A stretch of 14,270 bases of DNA, from NCBI GenBank assembly GCA_026197015.1, contig JAPHRB010000128.1:1-14270 (forward strand), read 5' to 3'. Each line of letters begins with the position of its first letter. Positions within the stretch are counted from its first letter, which is position 1. The notes under the pieces were generated by a model. That model made no database searches and had not been told where the DNA came from. It saw only the letters and a program-made list of their open reading frames with translations. Shown here piece after piece: positions 7,955-13,593 of the stretch. A program made the position numbers and the translations under genes. Source of the stretch: Gammaproteobacteria bacterium (GTDB lineage: Bacteria; Pseudomonadota; Gammaproteobacteria; SZUA-229).

Positions 7955-8482
7955 ATGATGGCTGATACAAAACGCCTTTTCTTTGCTTTATGGCCCGATG
8001 ATATAATCAGAAATAAAATATCTCAGGCTTTTCTGTCCTCGGCTTATTCTCAAGCGGAAGGCCAGCGTTATAACTTTCAAAATTTGCATTTAACGTTACA
8101 TTTTTTAGGTAATGTTTCAGAAGAGCAATACTCGTGTTTTTTAGAAGAGGCTGAAAAAGTAAAGTTTACTGAGTTTACTTTGAGGTTAGATCAGTTTGGT
8201 GTTTTTGAAAAAGCTAAAGTTTTCTGGCTGGGTGTAAGTGATCTACCAGCAGAGTTAAAACAATTACATTATGAGCTTGGAGAGGTTTTATCTCACTGCG
8301 GTTATAAAGGCGATGATCGTATTTACACACCCCATGTAACATTGATGCGTAAAATAAAACATTCCGTGGTTGAAGAAAAAACACGAGAAGTCAGCTGGCC
8401 AATTAGTAAGTTTGCGCTGGTTGAGACGGTTACTGAAAACGGTGTTTTATTATATAAACCCGTTAAATTTTATAATGTCTAA
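7955..8482 (+). CDS. thpR: RNA 2',3'-cyclic phosphodiesterase ThpR (2'-5' RNA ligase family, 2H superfamily)
   Basis: This is a 2H-superfamily enzyme of 175 residues. Members open 2',3'-cyclic phosphates on RNA and can, in vitro, join tRNA halves with 2'-5' bonds. The two catalytic HxTx motifs are intact: HLTL (45-48, in NLHLTLHFLG) and HVTL (127-130, in YTPHVTLMRK). The family opening RLFFALWPDD (7-16) is also present. The start is either ATG 7955 or the adjacent ATG 7958; neither has a visible Shine-Dalgarno. Upstream is a 188-base spacer with an inverted repeat, so it probably has its own promoter, which I could not place. It faces the CTERM gene, with a shared terminator between them. The physiological substrate of this family is not well settled. 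Confidence 0.94.
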   Translation: MMADTKRLFFALWPDDIIRNKISQAFLSSAYSQAEGQRYNFQNLHLTLHFLGNVSEEQYSCFLEEAEKVKFTEFTLRLDQFGVFEKAKVFWLGVSDLPAELKQLHYELGEVLSHCGYKGDDRIYTPHVTLMRKIKHSVVEEKTREVSWPISKFALVETVTENGVLLYKPVKFYNV

Positions 8483-8614
8483 TGATTTTTGTACGTGAGC
8501 GTAGTTTGCCTGTGACAGATTATGTTTTATCTGAAAAGCAGGTCTTTTTTAAGTCGCTTTAGAGTCAGCTAGCGGTTGAGATCACAGGGAGTTATCGATA
8601 TTCGTTAGAAATAA

Positions 8615-8640
8615 AAAAGGCGACTAAAAAGCCGCCTTTT
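8615..8640. terminator. Bidirectional intrinsic terminator between thpR and the CTERM gene
   Basis: AAAAGGCG (8615-8622) pairs perfectly with CGCCTTTT (8633-8640) around a 10-base loop. On the minus strand the stem runs into six T residues, and on the plus strand into TTTT. It lies in the 181-base gap between two convergent genes and can stop transcription from both sides. Confidence 0.85.
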
Positions 8641-8663
8641 AATTGAAGGTTTTGATTAGCTTA

Positions 8664-9359
8664 TTAAGCTTTTTTACGTCTTGCAATTCCAGCTAAACCA
8701 ATTAAACCTGAGCCGAATAACCAGACAGCAGCAGGTACTGGTACAACAGTGCTAATAGACATACCCAGACTTGTAGATCCAGTCAGCGTTTGATTTATTG
8801 TAGCTGTACTCCCCGCATCAGGGCTTGTGGCATATAATAAAGTATTTAATGTTAACTGGATGCTATTTGTACTGTCCCACATACCTGTGGTCATGTCATA
8901 ACTAAAATCACCCTGCCAGCTGTTTTCACCTGACATAGATAAATCAGTTATATTCAGGAAATTTGTTTGTTGTGTGAGAATATTATCTGAATCCATTACA
9001 CGAATTGAGCTAGTAACATCAACCGTACCATTACCTGTCGTGTTATATGTGCCGCCTTCTATAATACCAACACTTGAAAAACTATAACCGTCTTTTGCAG
9101 TCACAAATACTGAGCCAGTATTTGAAAATAGAGTTGTTCCATCACCATTCAGGGCACTTGATTGAAATGTTGAGGGTGTCGCGAAAATGGTATCTCCACT
9201 TATCTGCATTGTGCCATAAGCAAGAGTGCCTGTATCCGTATCATCATAAAAGAAATCAACAGTATCTCCTGAGCCAATATGAACAATTGCTGAATTAGCT
9301 ATTACAGGCGATAACATCGCAATAATAAGTGATGTTTTTATAAAATAAGCGCTTTTCAT
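8664..9359 (-). CDS. Secreted VPxPA-CTERM (PEP-CTERM-like) sorting-domain protein
   Basis: This is an exported protein with a C-terminal exosortase-type sorting signal. From the chosen start (MKSAYFIKTS) it has 231 residues. A signal peptide covers about 1-23, with cleavage near ANSA. The body is rich in Thr, Ser, Gly and Asn, low in charge and probably all beta, and no enzyme motif is visible. The last 26 residues are the sorting signal: a VPVPAAVWLF motif, a glycine-containing membrane segment (GSGLIGLAGIA) and a basic tail (RRKKA). In such proteins the tail is cleaved by an exosortase and the protein goes to the cell surface or into exopolysaccharide; that is family knowledge. A longer reading from ATG 9395 adds 12 residues but lacks a ribosome site, whereas ATG 9359 has AAGGA at suitable spacing. 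No exosortase gene is in the window. Confidence 0.88.
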   Translation of the reverse strand: MKSAYFIKTSLIIAMLSPVIANSAIVHIGSGDTVDFFYDDTDTGTLAYGTMQISGDTIFATPSTFQSSALNGDGTTLFSNTGSVFVTAKDGYSFSSVGIIEGGTYNTTGNGTVDVTSSIRVMDSDNILTQQTNFLNITDLSMSGENSWQGDFSYDMTTGMWDSTNSIQLTLNTLLYATSPDAGSTATINQTLTGSTSLGMSISTVVPVPAAVWLFGSGLIGLAGIARRKKA

Positions 9360-9403
9360 TTGTATGAGTTCCTTGAGGGGGGCTGATCTTATCATTATTT
9401 TTT

Positions 9404-9432
9404 AATATAAAACCAAGCAAAAAACACACCAA
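9404..9432 (-). promoter_or_regulatory. Candidate promoter of the CTERM gene
   Basis: On the minus strand: -35 TTGGTG (9432-9427), a 17-base spacer and -10 TATATT (9409-9404). This would give a leader of about 38 bases carrying the AAGGA ribosome site before ATG 9359. It sits in very AT-rich DNA, so a chance match is possible. Confidence 0.5.
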
Positions 9433-9849
9433 TAATTATAACTATTTGATTTTAAATGATTTAATTTAACTTAATCACCTGTTTAGGTGGTTGAATATGT
9501 AAAGTGTATATTATTCCGACTATCACCCTGTATTTTAAATAAAGTGTTGTATGCATCGCTTGAGCTTAAGGCCTTAAACAGCTTCACAGCCTGATTTTGC
9601 TATTTTTATGAGTGTGTAAGTTAATTCAGTACTAAATTACTGTCTTTTATGGATAAATTTACACTTTTCAGTCGCGACATTGAGAAATCCGCTTATGGCT
9701 AACAGCAGACAAGCTAAGACAGTGTCCAATCAGGCGATAAGAGTGCGTAGTCGAATAGTGAGTTTCTTTTCACATCTGGGGGCTCTGCGTTTTATGCGGG
9801 TTTGCTGGTTCTGCTTTTGTAAGGTGATATGTTGAGAATAATTGAAACT
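9433..9849. other. Intergenic stretch without a recognised gene
   Basis: The gap between the CTERM gene and the CBS gene is AT-rich on its right-hand (CTERM) side and more mixed toward 9850. It holds a small hairpin, AATCACCT (9473-9480) with AGGTGGTT (9485-9492), with one G-T pair, and a 12-base palindrome TTAAGGCCTTAA (9566-9577). A 46-codon frame at 9695-9835 shows no recognisable protein features. The CBS and CTERM genes are both on the minus strand, so this contains the region after the CBS stop and before the CTERM promoter. I see no terminator for the CBS gene. Confidence 0.6.
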
Positions 9850-10272
9850 TTATGCCAGTTTATTTATATCGATAAAAAAATTTATTAGATCTTTGCGGCT
9901 AACAATACCACACAGCCTGTTATCACTATCTACAATAATAATTCGACCTACACGTTTCCTGATTATAGTGAATAGAGCTTTTTTAACGGGCGTTTCAGGG
10001 CTAAGTTTAATTACGTCTTTTTCGACCTTAATAATCAGGGGTAATTCACCTAGTTTTAAATGTAGTTTACCTGCCGCAACCTCTGTAATTATATCGAGTG
10101 TTGAAACAATGCCTATAACATTCTGTTCAAAATCAACGACGGGAAAGCCGGTTACATTTTTCTCTTTTGCCAGTTTCAATACGTTATTAACCGTTGTGTT
10201 TAACGTTACACTCATAACGGGTGAGGTCATAATGTCTTTGATTAGCGTTGATTGATCCTCAGGTTCTGTCAT
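9850..10272 (-). CDS. Two-CBS-domain protein
   Basis: The 140-residue protein consists of a CBS pair (Bateman module) and nothing else. CBS 1 spans about residues 11-65 (IKDIMTSPVMSV... GFPVVD... VIGIVSTLDII) and CBS 2 about 84-136 (VIKLSPETPVKKAL... RIIIVDSDNRLCGIVSRKDLI). CBS pairs bind adenine nucleotides (AMP, ATP, SAM, NAD) and act as sensors of energy or ligand state. Stand-alone ones usually control a partner encoded elsewhere. No signal peptide, membrane segment or second domain is present. It is a single-gene unit on the minus strand, separated from both neighbours by more than 400 bases of non-coding DNA. No clear Shine-Dalgarno or promoter was found upstream. The partner is unknown. 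Confidence 0.92.
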   Translation of the reverse strand: MTEPEDQSTLIKDIMTSPVMSVTLNTTVNNVLKLAKEKNVTGFPVVDFEQNVIGIVSTLDIITEVAAGKLHLKLGELPLIIKVEKDVIKLSPETPVKKALFTIIRKRVGRIIIVDSDNRLCGIVSRKDLINFFIDINKLA

Positions 10273-10603
10273 TTTAATATCCGGGTATGTTGTAAAAAAT
10301 AGTTGAAATTTAATGACCAGAACAATGTGCCTGAAGTTGCTTCCTGATTATTGCAGTCATATTGGAAGTACTTTAGCATCACAAATTCCCGTGTCTAACA
10401 GTTAAGTGTTCAACCCCGCAAAACTACAGATTACAGGTAGAAAATGGCCTATATTACATTCTTAAAATTAATTGCTTTATAAATTATATAGTACAAAAGC
10501 ATGTCACCAGGTAAATCAGGTGTTGATCAGGTTTCTATAATGCGCATTTTAAGCAAAGTGAATATTTATAGATATATTCTGAGTGTTTGCTCGAGGTCGG
10601 TAG
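10273..10603. other. Intergenic stretch without a recognised gene
   Basis: This stretch is AT-rich non-coding DNA upstream of the CBS gene. A TATAAT occurs at 10536-10541, but no fitting -35 lies 15-18 bases before it. I see no RNA gene or long repeat. Confidence 0.5.
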
Positions 10604-10800
10604 TTGTCACTGAATAAGACTGAAAACTGTAAGAATGTCCTGGCTACGTCCGTCTTTATCGGTGCGATAGTGCTGGCCATTAATGTCGGGTTACTCTGAA
10701 ATTAGTCATTTACGGTCCGATATTAGTATCAATTGCATGGGGGGTTATAGCTTTAACTCGTGTTCAGTTGACGGTCGCAGTTACATATGTAATTACATAA
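10604..10800 (+). pseudogene. Possible remnant or frameshifted small membrane protein
   Basis: Two successive plus-strand frames both encode hydrophobic, membrane-like peptides. The first runs from TTG 10604 to TGA 10697-10699 (31 residues, ending NVLATSVFIGAIVLAINVGLL) and has AGGT nearby upstream. The second, in another frame, has no good start and runs on from about CTG 10696 to TAA 10798-10800 (VIYGPILVSIAWGVIALTRV and a short tail). Joined by a frameshift near 10696 they would make a two-helix membrane protein of about 65 residues. It may equally be two chance hydrophobic frames. I do not recognise a family. Its end overlaps the last bases of the WYL gene on the other strand. Confidence 0.25.
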
Positions 10801-11686
10801 AAGCCCAGCCTGCAAATGGTTCTATTTCATCTCTATTGCTGATAATTAATTGATAAGCATTCGGGTTTAGTGAAAAATCTGAAGTCGTGTCTACTTTCAT
10901 CTGTTGCAATAAGTAACCGACTAACGAGCGTCTAACCTGTAGTTCTATAATGCCGTCTAACATATTATAGTCATAACTGAGTGCCAGACGTTGTTTGTCT
11001 GATAGTGCCGGGTGGGCTTGCAGTTTTAATGTAATTAACTCCATCCAGTCGTCATCATAGTTCTGGCTGGACTCTGCTTCCAGTTCAAGTTTTTCTGCTT
11101 CAGTAAAACGAGATAATACAAAGTCTCTAAAATCATAATGCTCATGATCATAAGCGCGCACATGCCAGCGCAAACCATTATTGACCAGTGCATGGGGTTC
11201 TATAATTCGGCTTTGCTGAGTTATTTCTCTTTGGCTTAATGAATGATAACCAACTTTTAACTGACTCCTGTTTTTCATTGCACGAATGAGTTGAGCTAAA
11301 ACGGCTTTTCGGGGTAGGCGAACCGGAAAAGGGATTTCTTCTGCGCTTATGCCGTAGATAGGCTCATTACCAGATGGGTTATCTATTGATAACAGGTTCT
11401 GAGCAAACATTTTAAGAACGCTTTGCGGGCTTAAGTCAGCAAATACTTCATCAAATTTATCGCTGGGTACAAAGCTAAACAGGCTAGGATTATATTCAAG
11501 GTTATGAGGTGCGAGATCATTGTATAACTTAAGGTCTTTGGTGGCTGCCGGGTCAGAAATGCCGTACGCCTTAGCCAGCATGCTGCGACTAATGTGGCCA
11601 TTGTAGTAAGCCATTATTTCTATGAATTGTAATCGCTGACGAGTTGCAAATTTTATCTCGTGCAGCATTTTTATATTATCGGCCAT
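10793..11686 (-). CDS. WYL-domain transcriptional regulator, BrxR/CapW-like
   Basis: This is a predicted DNA-binding regulator of 297 residues with the wHTH-WYL-WCX layout. The N-terminal winged helix (about 13-75) reads RQRLQFIEIMAYYNGHI, then SRSMLAKAYGISDPAATKDL and the family hallmark LAPHNLEYNPS. The WYL domain (about 125-200) has RIIEPHALVNNGLRWHVRAYD (160-180) and FRDFVLSRF (186-194), the pattern typical of BrxR and CapW. The C-terminal WCX region (about 215-290) completes it. BrxR and CapW repress phage-defence operons and act as dimers on palindromes; WYL domains are thought to sense nucleic acids or nucleotides. Here no defence genes are adjacent; instead the gene is divergent from recA. 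Its promoter (TTGATA, 17 bases, TATATT) overlaps a perfect palindrome, so autoregulation is likely. A GAGAG ribosome site precedes ATG 11686; a second ATG exists at residue 7. Confidence 0.88.
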   Translation of the reverse strand: MADNIKMLHEIKFATRQRLQFIEIMAYYNGHISRSMLAKAYGISDPAATKDLKLYNDLAPHNLEYNPSLFSFVPSDKFDEVFADLSPQSVLKMFAQNLLSIDNPSGNEPIYGISAEEIPFPVRLPRKAVLAQLIRAMKNRSQLKVGYHSLSQREITQQSRIIEPHALVNNGLRWHVRAYDHEHYDFRDFVLSRFTEAEKLELEAESSQNYDDDWMELITLKLQAHPALSDKQRLALSYDYNMLDGIIELQVRRSLVGYLLQQMKVDTTSDFSLNPNAYQLIISNRDEIEPFAGWAFM

Positions 11687-11700
11687 GATTCTCTCTTGCT

Positions 11701-11729
11701 TTTACAGTGCTATCGTTTGCTGCTGTAAA
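11701..11729. promoter_or_regulatory. Inverted repeat in the leader of the WYL gene
   Basis: TTTACAG (11701-11707) pairs with CTGTAAA (11723-11729) with 15 bases between. It lies downstream of the WYL promoter and ends about 15 bases before the WYL start codon, next to its ribosome site. It could be a second operator or an mRNA hairpin. The ACAG/CTGT halves face the wrong way and spacing for a LexA box. Confidence 0.45.
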
Positions 11730-11750
11730 GATAAATTCGTATTGATGGTA

Positions 11751-11779
11751 AATATAGTATACCTAATACTTTTTATCAA
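11751..11779 (-). promoter_or_regulatory. Promoter of the WYL regulator gene
   Basis: On the minus strand: -35 TTGATA (11779-11774), exactly 17 bases, then -10 TATATT (11756-11751). The -35 lies inside the 31-bp palindrome, overlapping its spacer and one arm. The predicted leader is about 55-60 bases. Confidence 0.65.
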
Positions 11780-11795
11780 CATGATAAAAAGTATT
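11765..11795. promoter_or_regulatory. Perfect 14+3+14-bp palindrome: candidate operator between the WYL gene and recA
   Basis: The arm AATACTTTTTATCA (11765-11778) is followed by spacer ACA (11779-11781) and then the exact complement arm TGATAAAAAGTATT (11782-11795). The last two T residues are the first two bases of the recA -35 (TTGACA), and the opposite side contains the WYL gene -35. A dimer bound here would touch both promoters. No T-run follows that would make it a terminator, and it precedes rather than follows the transcription starts. Confidence 0.75.
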
Positions 11796-11822
11796 GACAT
11801 AATAAAATGTATCCACTAGTCT
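11794..11822 (+). promoter_or_regulatory. Candidate recA promoter
   Basis: A consensus -35 TTGACA (11794-11799), 17 bases, then a weak -10 TAGTCT (11817-11822). The leader would be about 70 bases. A perfect -35 with a poor -10 is a layout that suits an activator or a tightly regulated promoter. No canonical LexA box (CTG-N10-CAG) was found between 11687 and 11897. Confidence 0.6.
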
Positions 11823-11897
11823 ACAACTATACCGCAACGCAATAACTGCGTTATGCAAAGAATAGTGATAACTAAATTAACGATTAGGGGAATAAAA

Positions 11898-12980
11898 ATG
11901 GATGACAACAAGAAAAAAGCACTGAGTGCAGCATTAAGTCAAATTGAAAAGCAGTTTGGTAAAGGCTCTGTTATGCGCATGGGTGATAGCGTGAATGTAA
12001 ATATAGAGGCTATATCGACAGGTTCTATTGCACTGGATGTTGCGCTGGGTATAGGTGGTTTGCCTAAAGGGCGTGTTGTTGAAATCTATGGGCCTGAATC
12101 ATCGGGTAAAACAACACTGACTTTGCAGGTTATTGCTGAGGCACAGAAGGCGGGTGGCACCTGTGCGTTTGTTGATGCTGAGCATGCGCTTGATCCAAGT
12201 TATGCTGAAAAACTGGGTGTTAATGTTGATGAGTTGCTAGTTTCTCAGCCTGATACAGGTGAGCAGGCACTGGAAATTACAGATATGTTGGTTCGTTCTG
12301 GCGCGGTGAGTGTGCTGGTTATTGACTCGGTTGCCGCGTTAACACCTAAAGCTGAAATTGAAGGTGATATGGGTGACTCTCATATGGGGCTTCAGGCTCG
12401 TTTGTTGAGTCAGGCGTTGCGTAAGTTAACGGCTAATATAAAACGTTCTAATACACTGGTTATTTTTATCAACCAGTTGCGTATGAAAATTGGTGTTATG
12501 TTTGGTAACCCTGAAACGACAACCGGTGGTAATGCGCTGAAATTCTATTCATCTGTACGCCTTGATATTCGTCGAATCGGCGCGATCAAAAGAGGTGAGG
12601 AGATTATTGGTAATGAAACCAAGGTCAAGGTAGTGAAAAATAAAGTGGCGCCGCCATTTAAAACCGTAAACTTCGAAATACTTTATGGTGAGGGTATATC
12701 TCATGAAGGTGAAATTATAGATATGGGGGTTAATTGTAAAATTATAGATAAGGCAGGCGCATGGTATTCATATAATGGTGATCGCATTGGTCAGGGTAAG
12801 GACAAGGTGCGTAAGTTTATGAAGGATAATCCGGCGATAGCGGATGAGATTGAGGCTAAGATACGTACGGAGTTAATGCCAAGCAAAGAGGAGATTGCGG
12901 CGGCGGCTGCGCTGGCTGACACGGCAGAGAAAAACGAGGAAGTAGAGGTGGATATGCCGGAGCTTGCTGAAGAGAAATAA
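11898..12980 (+). CDS. recA: Recombinase RecA
   Basis: RecA forms filaments on single-stranded DNA, pairs homologous strands, and triggers LexA self-cleavage and the SOS response. The chosen start is ATG 11898 (MDDNKKKALSAALSQIEKQF), which has AGGGG at 11886-11890 with ideal spacing and matches family N termini. An upstream in-frame ATG at 11853 would add 15 residues foreign to the family. The protein then has 360 residues. Walker A is GPESSGKT (65-72). The Walker B strand is LVIDSVAAL, loop L1 follows in AEIEGDMGDSHMGLQARL, and NTLVIFINQLRMKIGVMFG leads into loop L2. The C-terminal tail is acidic (from about 330), as in E. coli, where it dampens activity. recX follows after a long imperfect hairpin. 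Confidence 0.99.
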   Translation: MDDNKKKALSAALSQIEKQFGKGSVMRMGDSVNVNIEAISTGSIALDVALGIGGLPKGRVVEIYGPESSGKTTLTLQVIAEAQKAGGTCAFVDAEHALDPSYAEKLGVNVDELLVSQPDTGEQALEITDMLVRSGAVSVLVIDSVAALTPKAEIEGDMGDSHMGLQARLLSQALRKLTANIKRSNTLVIFINQLRMKIGVMFGNPETTTGGNALKFYSSVRLDIRRIGAIKRGEEIIGNETKVKVVKNKVAPPFKTVNFEILYGEGISHEGEIIDMGVNCKIIDKAGAWYSYNGDRIGQGKDKVRKFMKDNPAIADEIEAKIRTELMPSKEEIAAAAALADTAEKNEEVEVDMPELAEEK

Positions 12981-12987
12981 AGGCTTT

Positions 12988-13077
12988 TGCCACATAAGCA
13001 CAGAGGGCGCAGAGTTAATGATGTATGTGAGTGTTAATTATAAGTTTATGCTCTGTGTTCTTCGTGCTTCTGTGGCA
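12988..13077. repeat. Long imperfect hairpin between recA and recX
   Basis: TGCCACATAAGCAC (12988-13001) pairs with GTGCTTCTGTGGCA (13064-13077) at 12 of 14 positions, and further inside CAGAG (13010-13014) pairs with CTCTG (13051-13055). A TTTTT run follows at 13081. In RNA this would make a long stem with an open top, starting just after the recA stop. It may act as a partial terminator or RNA-processing site that lowers recX expression relative to recA. The CTCTGTG...TCTGTGGCA wording resembles a repeat seen in intergenic regions of other proteobacteria (recollection, not checked). Confidence 0.65.
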
Positions 13078-13096
13078 GATTTTTAAGAAGGTAAAT

Positions 13097-13546
13097 ATGT
13101 CTCGTTCAATTAATGAAGTAGCCATTGCTGCGTTATCGCGAAGGGAGCATTCGGTTCTTGAGATACGTCGAAAATTAAAGTTAAAAAACTTTGAAGAAGA
13201 TGAAATCGGAATCTGTATTGAAAAGTTAATTAATAATAATTTGCTCTCAGAAGAGCGTTTTACTGAAAGTTATATTAATATGCGCAAGCGGCGTGGTTAT
13301 GGTCCTGGGCGAATTGCTCAGGAGTTGCGTGAAAGAGGTGTTGACGAATCTCTGTTTGCTGATTATCTGGATAAAAATAATCCAGACTGGCAGCGGGTTA
13401 TGCTTCGCCAATACTGTAAAAAATATGGAAATAAGCAGGCAGCTGATTATGCTGAAAAGGTAAAACGCGCCAAACATTTGCAGTCCAGGGGTTTTCCTTT
13501 AGATTGGGTATTTAAACTGGATTCTATGAGTTTAGATGAATATTAA
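13097..13546 (+). CDS. recX: Regulatory protein RecX
   Basis: RecX binds RecA filaments and restrains their growth and ATPase activity. From ATG 13097 (MSRSINEVAIAALSRREHSV) it has 149 residues, the usual size. This start has AAGAAGG at 13085-13091 five bases upstream; an upstream ATG at 13031 would add a hydrophobic stretch foreign to the family that lies within the hairpin region. RecX is built of repeated three-helix modules: ALSRREHSVLEIRRKL (12-27), then NNLLSEERFTESYINMRKRRGYGPGRIAQELRERGV (47-82), then the C-terminal VMLRQYCKKYG...KHLQSRGFPLDWV module. It sits 116 bases after recA, probably co-transcribed by read-through of the intervening hairpin. alaS starts 47 bases later. Confidence 0.96.
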   Translation: MSRSINEVAIAALSRREHSVLEIRRKLKLKNFEEDEIGICIEKLINNNLLSEERFTESYINMRKRRGYGPGRIAQELRERGVDESLFADYLDKNNPDWQRVMLRQYCKKYGNKQAADYAEKVKRAKHLQSRGFPLDWVFKLDSMSLDEY

Positions 13547-13593
13547 ATTCATTTAAATCAATAATTTAATTAATAAAGTTAATGTAATTTAAT

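Noticed and set aside
9566..9577. 12-base palindrome TTAAGGCCTTAA
   Set aside because: It is not near a promoter or gene start that would make it an operator; a short palindrome in 450 bases of spacer is not remarkable.
9695..9835. 46-codon plus-strand frame in the CTERM-CBS gap
   Set aside because: There is no ribosome site, an unnatural-looking composition (Cys, Trp and Arg clustered) and no recognisable feature.
11808..11825. TGTA...TACA dyad at the recA -10 as a LexA box
   Set aside because: The halves are 10 bases apart (TGT-N12-ACA), longer than the TGT-N8-ACA of the CTGT-N8-ACAG LexA site, and lack the outer C and G.
11853..11897. Upstream ATG extending RecA by 15 residues
   Set aside because: The extension is unlike RecA N termini, and ATG 11898 has a strong, well-spaced AGGGG site.
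13031..13096. Upstream ATG extending RecX by 22 hydrophobic residues
   Set aside because: This stretch is part of the recA-recX hairpin; ATG 13097 has an AAGAAGG ribosome site and fits the family start.
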